The notes below the pieces were generated by a model. It did not search any database, was not told where the DNA came from, and saw only the letters and a list, made by a program, of their open reading frames with translations. Positions 16,800 through 28,160 of a stretch of 64,000 nt of DNA are shown here, in pieces. Positions within the stretch are counted from its first letter, which is position 1. Every line of letters starts with the position of its first letter. The DNA is from Verrucomicrobium sp. GTDB lineage: Bacteria > Verrucomicrobiota > Verrucomicrobiia > Methylacidiphilales > GAS474. The position numbers were made by a program, and so were the translations under genes. The stretch is from positions 1 to 64,000 of the forward strand of contig JAPWJX010000004.1 of NCBI GenBank assembly GCA_028283855.1, given 5' to 3'.

Positions 16800-18863
16800 A
16801 TGCGGCTCACCCTTCTCCTACTTGCCGTGTTTCTTCCTCCCCTGGTTGCGGCGCCCCTGCGGACCGCGCCGGAAAAAGCCTCCCACCCCCTGGATCCCCT
16901 CACGGCGGCCGAGTTCGGCGTGCTGCGGGAGGTGGCGGCCAAGGAATTCGGCGCGGACAAGACGGTCTGCGGCTGGGCCCAGCTCAACGAGCCGCCGAAG
17001 GAGGAGGTCCTGGCCTTCCGGCCCGGGCAGCCTTTCCGCCGGGAGGCGCTGGCCGCCTTCCTGGTTCCCGCGCGGAAGACCGCCTATGAGGTCGTCGTCG
17101 ACCTGCGGGGGAGGAAGCTCGTCTCCTGCAAGGATCTGGGGAACCTCCAGCCCTTCGTCACCAATTACGACCACGACGTCGCCGTGGAGGTGATCGACGC
17201 CTCCCCGGAGGTCCGCGCCGCGCTGGAGAAGCGGGGCTACAAGCTGGACGGGAAGAAGATTTCCGAGCGTTTCCTGGTCGACTACTACGCCCCGGGCGAC
17301 GATCCGCGCCTCCGCCGGGACGGGAAGACGGTCCGCGCCCAGCGCATCCTCTTTGCCGACCGCCAGGGCGGGACGAACGACTACGGCCCCTACGTCGAGG
17401 GGCTCATGGCACTGGTCGACGTGTACGACAAGAAGATCCTGGCCCTCTACGACTATCCCGGCCCGAAGTCGCCGGAAAACGTGCCGCACGACATCTACAG
17501 CCGCGCCGTCCTGGGGCCGAAGGCGCCGTCCAGCCCGCTGCATCTGGTTTCCGCCCCCTTCGGCAAGGGGGACCTGAAGGTCGACGGCAACCACGTCGCC
17601 TGGGGCCCGTGGGACTTCCGCTACGGCTTCAACCAGCGGGAGGGGCTCGTCCTCTACCAGATCGCCCACCGGGACGGCGACCGCCTCCGCTCCGTCTGCT
17701 ACCGCGCCGCCGTTTCCGAGATGCTCGTCCCCTACTCGGAACCGGCGCCGGAATGGGTCTGGCGGGAGTTCTTCGACGTGGGGGAATACGGCCTCGGCTT
17801 CTGCTCCAACCAGATCAACGCGGGCAAGGAACTGCCCACCAACGCCGTGACGGCCGACGCCGTCTTCCCGGAGCAGGACCTCTCCCTTTCCAAGGACTAC
17901 GGCAGCCGCGTCTGTTTCTACGAGCGGGACGGCGGCGCGCTCTTCGCCCACACCCAGCCGGATGACGGCTCCCGCGTCTACGCCCGGGGGAAGGAGCTGG
18001 TCGTCGGCTTCATCGCCACCGTCGGCAACTATGACTACCTCTACAAATGGGTCTTCCGCCAGGACGGCAGCTTCGGCTTCGAGACGGAGCTGGAGGGCCT
18101 CATTCTCAACAAGACCGTGCCCCCGCCGACCGACTGCTCCCTCTGCCGGAAGGAGGAAGGGCCCGGCACCTACGTGACCGACGAGGAGCCCTACGGCACC
18201 CTGGTTTCCCCGCAGATCCTGGGCGTCTTCCACCAGCACTGGGTGAGCCTGCGGATGGACTTCGACATCGACGGCACGGCCAACGCGGTGAAGGAGGTCG
18301 ACACGGTGGGCGTTCCCTTCGACGCGGCGAAGAACCCGCGCGGCCGGGCCTTCCGCCTGCGGCAGACCGTCTTCGGCACGGCGGCGGAAGCGGAGCGGCT
18401 CGTCGATCCCGGGGCCAACCGCTGCTGGGTCGTCTACAATCCGGCGCTCCAGTCCCCGCTCGGCCACCATCCGGGCTACGCCATCGTGCCGCAGGGGAAC
18501 ACCACCTCCTGCATCCCGCCGTACCGCTGGGGCGGGGAGACTTCCTTCTCCCAGCGCCATTTCTGGGTGACGCCCTATAAGGAGGGCCAGCTCTACGCCG
18601 CCGGCCGCTATCCGAACGAGGCCCCGGCCGATCTGCACGACAACCTGGCCGCCTACGCCAAGGCGGGCGGCTCCATCTACAAGGCGGACGACGTGGTCTG
18701 GTACAGCCTTGGCTTTACCCACATCACCCGTCCGGAGGACTACCCGCTGATGCCCGCCGTCCATGTGGGGGTCGACTTCGTGCCGGACGGCTTCTTCCTG
18801 CGCTCCCCGGCCATGGGCTACGCCCACCCGGAGCCGCGCGGCGTGCCCCCCACGCAGGAGTAG
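16800..18863 (+). CDS. Copper-containing primary amine oxidase, exported
   Basis: Oxidises primary amines to aldehydes, releasing ammonia and hydrogen peroxide. All key residues are in place: Tyr411 in T407-VGNYDY-413, the precursor of the topaquinone cofactor; the copper ligands His478 and His480 (HQHW) and His641 (THIT); and the catalytic base Asp326 (REFFDVGEYGLG). An N-terminal signal peptide (LLLLAVFLPPLVAA) indicates export. At 687 residues it is full length for the family. It lies alone, but the nearby aldehyde dehydrogenase and aldo/keto reductase could handle the aldehyde product. The amine substrate is unknown. Confidence 0.93.
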   Translation: MRLTLLLLAVFLPPLVAAPLRTAPEKASHPLDPLTAAEFGVLREVAAKEFGADKTVCGWAQLNEPPKEEVLAFRPGQPFRREALAAFLVPARKTAYEVVVDLRGRKLVSCKDLGNLQPFVTNYDHDVAVEVIDASPEVRAALEKRGYKLDGKKISERFLVDYYAPGDDPRLRRDGKTVRAQRILFADRQGGTNDYGPYVEGLMALVDVYDKKILALYDYPGPKSPENVPHDIYSRAVLGPKAPSSPLHLVSAPFGKGDLKVDGNHVAWGPWDFRYGFNQREGLVLYQIAHRDGDRLRSVCYRAAVSEMLVPYSEPAPEWVWREFFDVGEYGLGFCSNQINAGKELPTNAVTADAVFPEQDLSLSKDYGSRVCFYERDGGALFAHTQPDDGSRVYARGKELVVGFIATVGNYDYLYKWVFRQDGSFGFETELEGLILNKTVPPPTDCSLCRKEEGPGTYVTDEEPYGTLVSPQILGVFHQHWVSLRMDFDIDGTANAVKEVDTVGVPFDAAKNPRGRAFRLRQTVFGTAAEAERLVDPGANRCWVVYNPALQSPLGHHPGYAIVPQGNTTSCIPPYRWGGETSFSQRHFWVTPYKEGQLYAAGRYPNEAPADLHDNLAAYAKAGGSIYKADDVVWYSLGFTHITRPEDYPLMPAVHVGVDFVPDGFFLRSPAMGYAHPEPRGVPPTQE

Positions 18864-18907
18864 ATTTTTTGACAGGCGGGGCGGGCGGGGTAGAATGTTC
18901 ATGCTTT

Positions 18908-19852
18908 ATGAACAAACGCATCCTTGGCGGCTCCGACCTTTCCATCACCCCCATCGGCTTCGGCGCGTGGGCCATCGGCGGGGGGGACTGGCAGTTCGGC
19001 TGGGGGGACCAGGATGACGCCGCCTCCATCCGCGCCATCCACCGGGCCCTGGAACTGGGCGTCAACTGGATCGACACCGCCGCCGTCTACGGCCTGGGCC
19101 GCTCGGAGGAAGTCGTCCGCCGCGCCCTGGCGGAGTGGAAGGGGGAGCGCCCCCACGTCTTCACCAAGTGCGGCATGATTTGGAACGAGAAGCGGGAGGT
19201 CGACTATTCCCTGCGCGCCCCCTCCATCCGCAAGGAAGTGGAGGCCAGCCTGCGCCGCCTGGGCGTGGAGACGATCGACCTCTACCAGATCCACTGGCCC
19301 GCCGACGACCTGGAGGAGACGAAGGAGGGCTGGGCCGAGCTGGCCAAGCTGAAGCAGGAGGGGAAGATCCGCTGGGCCGGGGCCAGCAACTTCAGCGCGG
19401 AGGAGCTGCGCGCCGCCCAGGCCATCGCGCCCGTGGCTTCCCTCCAGCCGCCCTACTCCCTGATCCGCCGCGATATCGAGGCCGAGGTTCTCCCCGTCTG
19501 CCGGAAGGAGAACATCGGCGTCATCGCCTATTCCCCCATGGCGTCCGGCCTTCTCACCGGCGCGGTGACGCGGGAACGCGCGGCGGCCTTCCCGGCCAAC
19601 GACTGGCGCAGCCGCAACCCGGAGTTCCAGGAGCCGAAGCTTTCGGAAAACCTCGCCCGCGTGGAGCGGCTGAAGAAGGTCGGCGCGCGCCACGGCCGTT
19701 CCGCCGGGGAGGTCGCCATCGCCTGGGTGCTGCGCGATCCGGTGGTGACGGGCGCCATCGTCGGCGCGCGGAGCCCGGAGCAGGTGGAGGGCGTCGTCGG
19801 CGCCGCGGGCCTCAAGCTGGCCGCGGAGGAAATCGCGGAGATCGAGGGCTAG
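18908..19852 (+). CDS. Aldo/keto reductase
   Basis: A 314-residue (alpha/beta)8 oxidoreductase. It has the Asp and Tyr of the catalytic tetrad in NWIDTAAVYGLGRSEE, Lys in VFTKCGMIW and His in YQIHWPADD, plus the NADPH-binding tail VVTGAIVGARSPEQVEG. ATG 18908 (MNKRILGGSDLSITPIGFG) is the natural start; the upstream residues of the open frame are not family-like. It follows the amine oxidase by 44 bases and may share its transcript. The substrate is not predictable. Confidence 0.9.
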   Translation: MNKRILGGSDLSITPIGFGAWAIGGGDWQFGWGDQDDAASIRAIHRALELGVNWIDTAAVYGLGRSEEVVRRALAEWKGERPHVFTKCGMIWNEKREVDYSLRAPSIRKEVEASLRRLGVETIDLYQIHWPADDLEETKEGWAELAKLKQEGKIRWAGASNFSAEELRAAQAIAPVASLQPPYSLIRRDIEAEVLPVCRKENIGVIAYSPMASGLLTGAVTRERAAAFPANDWRSRNPEFQEPKLSENLARVERLKKVGARHGRSAGEVAIAWVLRDPVVTGAIVGARSPEQVEGVVGAAGLKLAAEEIAEIEG

Positions 19853-20217
19853 GCCGCCATGCGCGCCGCTTCCTCCACCTGCCGGGGGAGGGAGCGGTGG
19901 CTGACCGGCTTGACGACGAAGGCGGTGAAGCCCGCCTGGCGCCAGTGGCGCCCGCCGAGCTGGTCGGGATGGGCGGTGACGCCCACCACCGGGATGGAGG
20001 CCGTCTCCGGCGCCTGCCGGATGCGCAGGGTGAAGGTGACGCCGTCCATGTGGGGCAGCTGAAGGTCGGTGAGAATCACTTGGGGCCGCTCCGTTTCCAG
20101 GATCGTCATGGCCTCCTCCGCGCTGTGGGCGCCCAGGATCTCGTGGCCCTCGCCGCTGAGGATGGAATGGGCCAGCTTGAAGTCGGCGGCCTCGTCTTCG
20201 ATCAAAAGGATTTTCAT
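19849..20217 (-). CDS. Single-domain response regulator
   Basis: A lone receiver domain of 122 residues: acidic pocket IEDEA at 7-9, phospho-acceptor Asp51 in ILTDLQLPHMDG, Thr in GVTAHP, Lys in VVKPV. There is no output domain, so it acts as a phosphate carrier or through protein contact, in the manner of CheY or Spo0F. Start ATG 20217 overlaps the stop of the neighbouring receiver gene (ATGA). It is the last gene of the kinase-receiver-receiver unit and also overlaps the aldo/keto reductase by four bases convergently. Confidence 0.9.
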   Translation of the reverse strand: MKILLIEDEAADFKLAHSILSGEGHEILGAHSAEEAMTILETERPQVILTDLQLPHMDGVTFTLRIRQAPETASIPVVGVTAHPDQLGGRHWRQAGFTAFVVKPVSHRSLPRQVEEAARMAA

Positions 20218-20584
20218 GCTTTTTTCGCCAGATGCTCGGCGATCTGCTGGGGGAATTTGCGGGTGTCGATGGGCTTGGTGATATAGCCGTCGCACCCGGC
20301 GGCGAAGGCCTTTTCCGCGTCCCCTTTCATGGCGTGGGCGGTGAGGGCGACGATGGGAAAGGGGCGGATGCCTTCGTCCGCCTTGAGGAGGCGGGCCAGC
20401 GTCAGGCCGTCCATCTCCGGCAGCTGGAGGTCCAGGAGCAGCAGGTCGGGCGGCGCCTGCCGGATCATTTCCAGCGCGCTCTCGGCGTCCTCCGCCTGGC
20501 CCACGCGGTAGCCTTCCGCCTCCAGGATGTGGGTGGCCAGCTTGAGGTTCACGACGCTGTCGTCGACGACCAGGATGTAGGGGT

Positions 20585-20588
<4 letters not shown>
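20214..20588 (-). CDS. Single-domain response regulator (DivK/CheY-like)
   Basis: A 124-residue receiver: VVDDS, phospho-acceptor Asp53 in LLLLDLQLPEMDGL, TAHAM, and ITKPIDTRKF. The phrases VVDDSVVNLKLA and ALTAHAMKGD are typical of receivers that pair with PAS-type hybrid kinases. No DNA-binding domain. It overlaps both neighbours by four bases, so kinase and receivers should be made together. Confidence 0.92.
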
Positions 20589-23041
<2,453 letters not shown>

Positions 23042-23136
23042 GGTGTCGAGGGAAAGGTAGGAGATTGTGATCGCCTGCCAAGCAAAGGAGAATAGGAATT
23101 GACACCTATATCCTCTCTTTTAAGAAGGAAAGAAGG

Positions 23137-24663
23137 ATGAAAGAATATAAAATCACTAGATTTTATATTCTAATAGGCCTCTTTTGCCTGACTGCTTCTC
23201 TGGGCCGGGCGGAGGACGATGCCGCCGCCGATCCGACGGCGGCGACCTCTTCTTCCTCTTCCGTGGATGATCTCCGGCGGCAGCTCCAGGATTTGCAGAA
23301 CAAGGTCATTGACCTGCAAAGCCGCCAGGAGGTGCAGCAGGAACAGCTCCACAACGCGGGCCTCACCAACCTGCCGACGGTCCGCGTCAGCTCCCAGGGC
23401 TTCGAGCTGCAGTCGGCCGACAAGCAGTTCGACCTTCGCCTGCGCGGCCTCATGCAGGTCGACGCGCGCGAGTTCCTTTCCCCGGGCAATAGCGGGGGCG
23501 CGCCGGGGGACGGCATCTACGTCCGCCGCCTGCGGCCCATTTTTCAGGGCACGCTGTGGGGCGCCTATGAGTTTGTTTTGGAGCCCGACTTCGGCTCCCG
23601 CTCCGGCGGGGCGGGGGGCACCAGCGGCAGCACCGCCGTCCTGGCCAACGCCTACATCAACATCCACTACAACGACACCGTGCAGCTGATGGCCGGCCGG
23701 TGGAAGGGCCCCGTCGGCTTCGAGCGGGCGGAGCCCTCCCGCGACACCATCTGGATCGAGAACGGCCTGCCGCAGAACCTGACGCCGAACTACTACCAGG
23801 CCATCGCCGTGCACGGGGACATCAAGAAGGGGGTCTTCTCCTATTCCGTCGGCGTGGGGGAAGGCGTGCGGGACAACGCCAACGCCGACGTGCAGACGCT
23901 GATCGACAACAACTACGATTTCATCGCCGCCCTGGGCTGCGCCCCCTTTGCCCAAAGCGAGAACAAGGCGCTCAAGGGCCTTGGCTTCGGCGTGGGGGGC
24001 ACGGTGGGGGAGCGCGGGGACGCCGCCACGGCGGCCAATGCGCCCCTGGCCACCTACGTCACCCCCGGGCAGACGGTCCTCCTCAATTACAACACCGCCG
24101 CCTCCTCCGGCCAGACGGTCGTCGAATCCGAGGACGGCGAGGCGTGGCGCCTGGCCCCTTACATCTACTATTACTACGGGCCGCTGGGCTTCTACGGCGA
24201 ATACGGCGTCTCCAGCGTGGAGGCGCGCCGCGCCGTCTCCGGCACCGGGACGGGCACGGGCGTCCGTCACGCCAACTTTGAGAACCGCGCCTGGCAGGCC
24301 GTCCTTTCCTACGTCCTCACCGGGGAGGACGCGGGCTACCGCGGCGTCGTCCCCTTCCATCCGTTCAGCCCGAAGGAGCATTCCTGGGGCGCCTTTCAAG
24401 TCATGGCGCGCTACGGGGAGCTTTACTTCGACGACGCCTACTTCGCCTCCAGCGGCGCGGCGACGGGCGTGGGCGGGGCCTTCGTCGGCTCCGGGCCGCA
24501 TGACGTGCGCGACATCGGACTGGGCCTCAACTGGTATCTGAACGAGAACATCAAGGCCCAGTTCGATTACGATTACATTTCCTACTCCGGCGGCAACATG
24601 CCCGTCACCAAGGCGACGGAAGACGAGAACGCCTTCATCACGCAGCTGCAGCTGGCGTTCTGA
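23137..24663 (+). CDS. OprP/OprO-type outer-membrane porin
   Basis: A signal peptide (FYILIGLFCLTASLGRA) is followed by a coiled coil (VDDLRRQLQDLQNKVIDLQ), a start-of-barrel block (FDLRLRGLMQVDAREF) and the family phrase FRRLRPIFQGT-like RRLRPIFQGTLWGAYEF. It ends in F after GLNWYLNENIKAQFDYDYI. Length 508. Such trimeric porins take up phosphate or pyrophosphate in Pseudomonas; the specificity here is open. A strong AAGGAAAGAAGG ribosome site precedes ATG, and TTGACA lies at 23099 without a good -10 box. Confidence 0.85.
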   Translation: MKEYKITRFYILIGLFCLTASLGRAEDDAAADPTAATSSSSSVDDLRRQLQDLQNKVIDLQSRQEVQQEQLHNAGLTNLPTVRVSSQGFELQSADKQFDLRLRGLMQVDAREFLSPGNSGGAPGDGIYVRRLRPIFQGTLWGAYEFVLEPDFGSRSGGAGGTSGSTAVLANAYINIHYNDTVQLMAGRWKGPVGFERAEPSRDTIWIENGLPQNLTPNYYQAIAVHGDIKKGVFSYSVGVGEGVRDNANADVQTLIDNNYDFIAALGCAPFAQSENKALKGLGFGVGGTVGERGDAATAANAPLATYVTPGQTVLLNYNTAASSGQTVVESEDGEAWRLAPYIYYYYGPLGFYGEYGVSSVEARRAVSGTGTGTGVRHANFENRAWQAVLSYVLTGEDAGYRGVVPFHPFSPKEHSWGAFQVMARYGELYFDDAYFASSGAATGVGGAFVGSGPHDVRDIGLGLNWYLNENIKAQFDYDYISYSGGNMPVTKATEDENAFITQLQLAF

Positions 24664-24699
24664 TCCCTTCCCCGGTCGGGGAAAATTGCGGATGCGGCG

Positions 24700-26223
24700 G
24701 TGAGTAGCACTCCCGATACTGCGTGCTTGGAAAATCGGATACGGTCCCTGCCACAGGTGACCCCCTCAGTGAAAGACGCAGGCAGGTTAGATGGTTTCTT
24801 CGGCGGCGAGGCCCGCCAGCTCCGGCTCCATATCCAGGACATGACCGTGCTCATCAGCATGGCGGGGGATTTCATCGTTTTCCTGCTGGGGATGCGCCTG
24901 GCTTTTTGCCTTCGCTTTCATTCGCCGGTTGCGGAGTGGCTTCCCCCGTTCAGCCTGGAGCAGGGCGCGTACGGCCGTTTCATCCTCTTCGGCCCCGCGC
25001 TCTTTTCCATCTTGGCGATGCTGGGCGGCACCTACCGCCAGGACCGGCGGATCGACCTGCCGTGGGTCTACTGGCACATCGTCCGGCCGATGTTCTTCTG
25101 GGCCGTCACCTTCGTTCTGCTCACCTTCCTCTTCCACGTGGAGCCCAGCATTTCCCGAGCCTACATCGCTCTTTCGGTGCTGGTGTGCGGAGGCTTTTTG
25201 ACGGGCTGGCATCTGCTCCTGGAAAAGCTCTTCGCCATGGCGCCGATCCGGGAGCAGCTGCGGCAGCGCATCCTGGTGATCGGCTGGAACCAGGAGGCGG
25301 AGCACCTTCAAAGGGTGCTCCAGGCCGATTCGAGCGCCCGCTACCAGATTGCCGGCTGCCTGCCTTCCGCCCACAGCCGGTATAAGGTCGAGCCGCCCGC
25401 GTCCGTGGCGCGGCTGGGGGATTACAACGAGGTGGAGGAAATCGTCGGCGTCCGGAGCATCGACATCGTCCTGGTCGCCGATCTCGATCCGAACACCCGG
25501 GAGATGATCGCCCTTTCAGAGCTGTGCGCGCGGCAAATGATCCAGTTCAAGGTCATCCCCTCCTTCTTCCAGATCCTTCTCTCCGGCCTAAAGCTGGAGC
25601 GGATCGGCATGGTTCCCGTCCTGGGCGTCACCCGTCTCACCATCAATTCGATGCTCAACCGCGTGCTCAAGCGGACGCTGGACATCGCGGGGGCCCTCGT
25701 CGGCCTGCTTTTGGCCGCGCCCATCGTGGCGTTCTGCGGCCTCCTGGTCTATTGGGAGTCTCCCGGGCCCGTCCTCTACGCCCAAGTCCGCGCGGGACGC
25801 GGCGGGCGGCTTTTCTCCATCTACAAAATCCGCAGCATGAAGCTCAACGCGGAAGTTGCGGGCGCCGGATGGACGACGAAGGACGATCCCCGCCGCCTCC
25901 GCATCGGCGCTTTCCTGCGTAAATACAACTTGGACGAGGTGCCGCAATTCTGGAACGTCCTCAAGGGGGAGATGAGCCTCGTCGGCCCCCGTCCGGAGCG
26001 GCCGGAGTGGATCGAGAAGTTCAAGGGCGAAATCCAGTTCTACAACGCCCGCCACTATATCAAGCCCGGCATGACCGGCTGGGCGCAGGTGCACGGCCTG
26101 CGGGGGGACAACGACCTGCGGGAGCGTCTCCGCTACGACCTCTACTACATCGAGAACTGGACCCTCCTGCTCGATGTCTACCTGCTCTTCATGACGTTCT
26201 TCCGGGTGAAGAACGCCTACTAA
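24700..26223 (+). CDS. Polyprenyl-phosphate hexose-1-phosphate transferase initiating exopolysaccharide synthesis
   Basis: Loads the first sugar phosphate onto undecaprenyl phosphate. N-terminal membrane segments and a Rossmann-like CoA-binding middle ([16 protein letters not shown]) lead to the bacterial sugar transferase domain. That domain has [19 protein letters not shown] (membrane anchor), [37 protein letters not shown] and [16 protein letters not shown]. Length 507 is normal for the WcaJ/undecaprenyl-phosphate glucose phosphotransferase type. GTG 24700 gives the most complete N-terminus. It overlaps the convergent phosphoesterase by four bases. It belongs functionally with the glycan genes that follow. 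Confidence 0.93.
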   Translation: MSSTPDTACLENRIRSLPQVTPSVKDAGRLDGFFGGEARQLRLHIQDMTVLISMAGDFIVFLLGMRLAFCLRFHSPVAEWLPPFSLEQGAYGRFILFGPALFSILAMLGGTYRQDRRIDLPWVYWHIVRPMFFWAVTFVLLTFLFHVEPSISRAYIALSVLVCGGFLTGWHLLLEKLFAMAPIREQLRQRILVIGWNQEAEHLQRVLQADSSARYQIAGCLPSAHSRYKVEPPASVARLGDYNEVEEIVGVRSIDIVLVADLDPNTREMIALSELCARQMIQFKVIPSFFQILLSGLKLERIGMVPVLGVTRLTINSMLNRVLKRTLDIAGALVGLLLAAPIVAFCGLLVYWESPGPVLYAQVRAGRGGRLFSIYKIRSMKLNAEVAGAGWTTKDDPRRLRIGAFLRKYNLDEVPQFWNVLKGEMSLVGPRPERPEWIEKFKGEIQFYNARHYIKPGMTGWAQVHGLRGDNDLRERLRYDLYYIENWTLLLDVYLLFMTFFRVKNAY

Positions 26224-27011
26224 GTGAAGGTGACGACGACGATCTCCGGCGGGCAGTTGATCCGCACGTTCACCATCTTCGTGCCGATGCCCCGGCTGAC
26301 GATGAGGCGGTTGTTGTTCCCCCGCTCGTAGCGCCCCTGGTAGTAGATCCGGCCCGCCTCCGGCAGGATGAGGGGCCCGCCGAAGAGCTGCACCTGCCCT
26401 CCGTGGCTGTGCCCGGCCAGGTGAAGGAGGTTGGGCTCCAGGTAGCCGCGCCAGAAATCGGGCTCGTGCCCCAGGACGATCTTGAACTTCCGCGTCTTAA
26501 GGGTGCCGTAATCGATCGGTCCGCGCAGCCCCGACTCCATGCCGATGACGGCGTAGTCCGCGTGGTCTTCCCGCTCGTTGCAGAGGACGCGCCAGCCCGC
26601 CGCGGCCAGGTCCCGCTGGGTGCGGGTATCCTGCGGGCCGGTCTTGTCGTGGTTGCCGGGGGAAAAGTAGGTCGTCCAGGGGCGCCGCCCGTGGAGGTCG
26701 AGGTATTCGCCCAGGTCGGCCCCGGCCACGTCCGTGAAGTCGCCGGGGAAGGCGACCATGTCCGGCTTCAGCTCCTCCAAATGGGAGAGGAGGATGCGGA
26801 ACTCCTCCGGGCCGAAGAAGTGGCCGATGTGGAGGTCGGCGGCCACGGCGATCCGTTTTCCCGCCAGCGCGCCCGGGCCCGGGACGGCATGATGCGTGAT
26901 CCGTAGCTGCCTGGGAAAGGGAGAGTAGCAGGTTTCCTCCAGGAGGAAGGCGCCGCCCGCCGCGGCCGCCGAGGCGGTTCCGGCTGCGATGAACTGGCGG
27001 CGTGTGAGCAC
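26220..27011 (-). CDS. Tat-exported metallophosphoesterase
   Basis: A calcineurin-like phosphoesterase of 263 residues: DLHIGH, PGDFTDV, GNHD, LGHEPD and AGHSHGGQ carry the dimetal ligands in the usual order. The N-terminus MLTRRQFIAAGTASAAAAGG is a twin-arginine signal, so the folded enzyme is exported. It resembles the YaeI/YkuE group, some members of which act on phospholipid-type substrates. Start is GTG 27011. It is convergent with the glycosyl-phosphotransferase; 39 bases separate it from the glycosyltransferase gene upstream. Confidence 0.88.
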   Translation of the reverse strand: MLTRRQFIAAGTASAAAAGGAFLLEETCYSPFPRQLRITHHAVPGPGALAGKRIAVAADLHIGHFFGPEEFRILLSHLEELKPDMVAFPGDFTDVAGADLGEYLDLHGRRPWTTYFSPGNHDKTGPQDTRTQRDLAAAGWRVLCNEREDHADYAVIGMESGLRGPIDYGTLKTRKFKIVLGHEPDFWRGYLEPNLLHLAGHSHGGQVQLFGGPLILPEAGRIYYQGRYERGNNNRLIVSRGIGTKMVNVRINCPPEIVVVTFT

Positions 27012-27050
27012 GGCTTAGAATAGAATCGGGCGGCGCGGGGCGGCAATGAG

Positions 27051-28160
27051 CTAATAAGCGGCGGCGCGGAAGATCTTCCAATAGGCCTCCGCGGCCGCCT
27101 CCCAGGTGAAGCGTCCGGCCCAGGCCGCGCCCGTCTCCAGGCGCCTGGCGCGCTCCTCTTCCGGCAGCCGCAGCATCTTGGCCAGCCCGGCGGCGATCGC
27201 GCCGGGGTCGAGAGGATCGACCAGCTCCGCCGCGGGCCCGGCGATTTCCGGCAGGCAGGATGCGTTGGAAGAGACGACGAGGGTGCCGGCCAGGGCCGCC
27301 TCCAAAAGCGGCAGGCCGAAGCCCTCCTCCAGCGAGGGGTAGCAAAAGACCCGCGCGTCCCGGTAGGCGCGCTGCAGCTCGGCCTCGGAGAGGTAGCCCA
27401 GGACCTTGAGGCCCGGTGTTTCCAGGAGGGCGGCCAGCTCCGGCTGCGCGGCGAAGCGCGCCTGCGGACGGCCCACGACGTGCAGCTCCAGTCCGGGGAA
27501 GTCGGGCCGGAGCCGCCGGTAGGCCTCGATCAGGCGCGGCAGGTTTTTGTGCGGCTGAAGGGAGCCGACGCAGAGGATGTAGGGCGGCGTGCCGGGCAGG
27601 GAGGGGGCGTCGCCGGGGAGGGGGCGGTTCCCGTTGTAGACGCGCGTCAGCCGCTCCGGGCGGAGGTGGAAGTGTTCCCGGGCCTGTCCGGCCACGTAGT
27701 CGGAAATGGCCACCACGCGGTCGGCGCGCTGGAGTCCCGGCACCGCGCAGAGCCGCAGGACCAGGGAAAAACGGCGGGAGAACCATTCCGGGTGGAGGTA
27801 GAAGTTGAGGTCGTGGAGGGTGACCACCGTCCGCAGCCCGTTGTGCCAGGCGGGGCAGGTGGTGATGGGGTGGTGGGCAACGCGCGCGCCGCGCCGCCGG
27901 GCGGCCAGAGGGAAGGCGAATTGCTCCCAGAGCTGCGCGCGGCCCCGGGACCAGTCCTGGAAGGGGACGGGCACCAGCCTGGTGCGCGGCAGCTCTGCCC
28001 AGGCGGCGACGCCGGGAAAGCGCGGATCGGCGAAGACGACCGCTTCCTCCCCGCGCGGCGCGCGCAGGATGGCGTCGAAGAGGTGGTAGGCGACGACCTG
28101 CGTGCCGGTTGGCTTTGGCGTGCCGGAGAAGCGGCCGTTGAGGGCGAGGGTGAAGCTCAT
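27051..28160 (-). CDS. GT4-family glycosyltransferase
   Basis: A GT-B glycosyltransferase of 369 residues. The N-terminal domain has VAYHLFDAIL and TLHDLNFYLHPEWFSRRF; the C-terminal donor domain has ILCVGSLQPHKNLPRLIEAY and the E-x7-E motif in YPSLEEGFGLPLLEA, followed by CLPEIAGPAA. This pattern is that of mannosyl/rhamnosyl-type GT4 enzymes (WbaZ/MtfB-like). It overlaps the polymerase gene (ATGA at 28157-28160) and so belongs to the same unit, building the exopolysaccharide repeat. Confidence 0.92.
   Translation of the reverse strand: MSFTLALNGRFSGTPKPTGTQVVAYHLFDAILRAPRGEEAVVFADPRFPGVAAWAELPRTRLVPVPFQDWSRGRAQLWEQFAFPLAARRRGARVAHHPITTCPAWHNGLRTVVTLHDLNFYLHPEWFSRRFSLVLRLCAVPGLQRADRVVAISDYVAGQAREHFHLRPERLTRVYNGNRPLPGDAPSLPGTPPYILCVGSLQPHKNLPRLIEAYRRLRPDFPGLELHVVGRPQARFAAQPELAALLETPGLKVLGYLSEAELQRAYRDARVFCYPSLEEGFGLPLLEAALAGTLVVSSNASCLPEIAGPAAELVDPLDPGAIAAGLAKMLRLPEEERARRLETGAAWAGRFTWEAAAEAYWKIFRAAAY

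Noticed and set aside
16818-18902. 694-codon frame antisense to the amine oxidase, and similar long antisense frames (for example 8428-9927, 20615-22468 and 48664-50589 on the plus strand)
   Set aside because: They mirror GC-rich genes with clear families, and their translations are low-complexity with no domains.
23099-23130. TTGACA as a promoter for the porin gene
   Set aside because: The -35 box is perfect, but no acceptable -10 box lies 16-18 bases later.
24668-24683. TTCCCC/GGGGAA hairpin after the porin gene as a terminator
   Set aside because: Six pairs only and no T tract follows; could be incidental.
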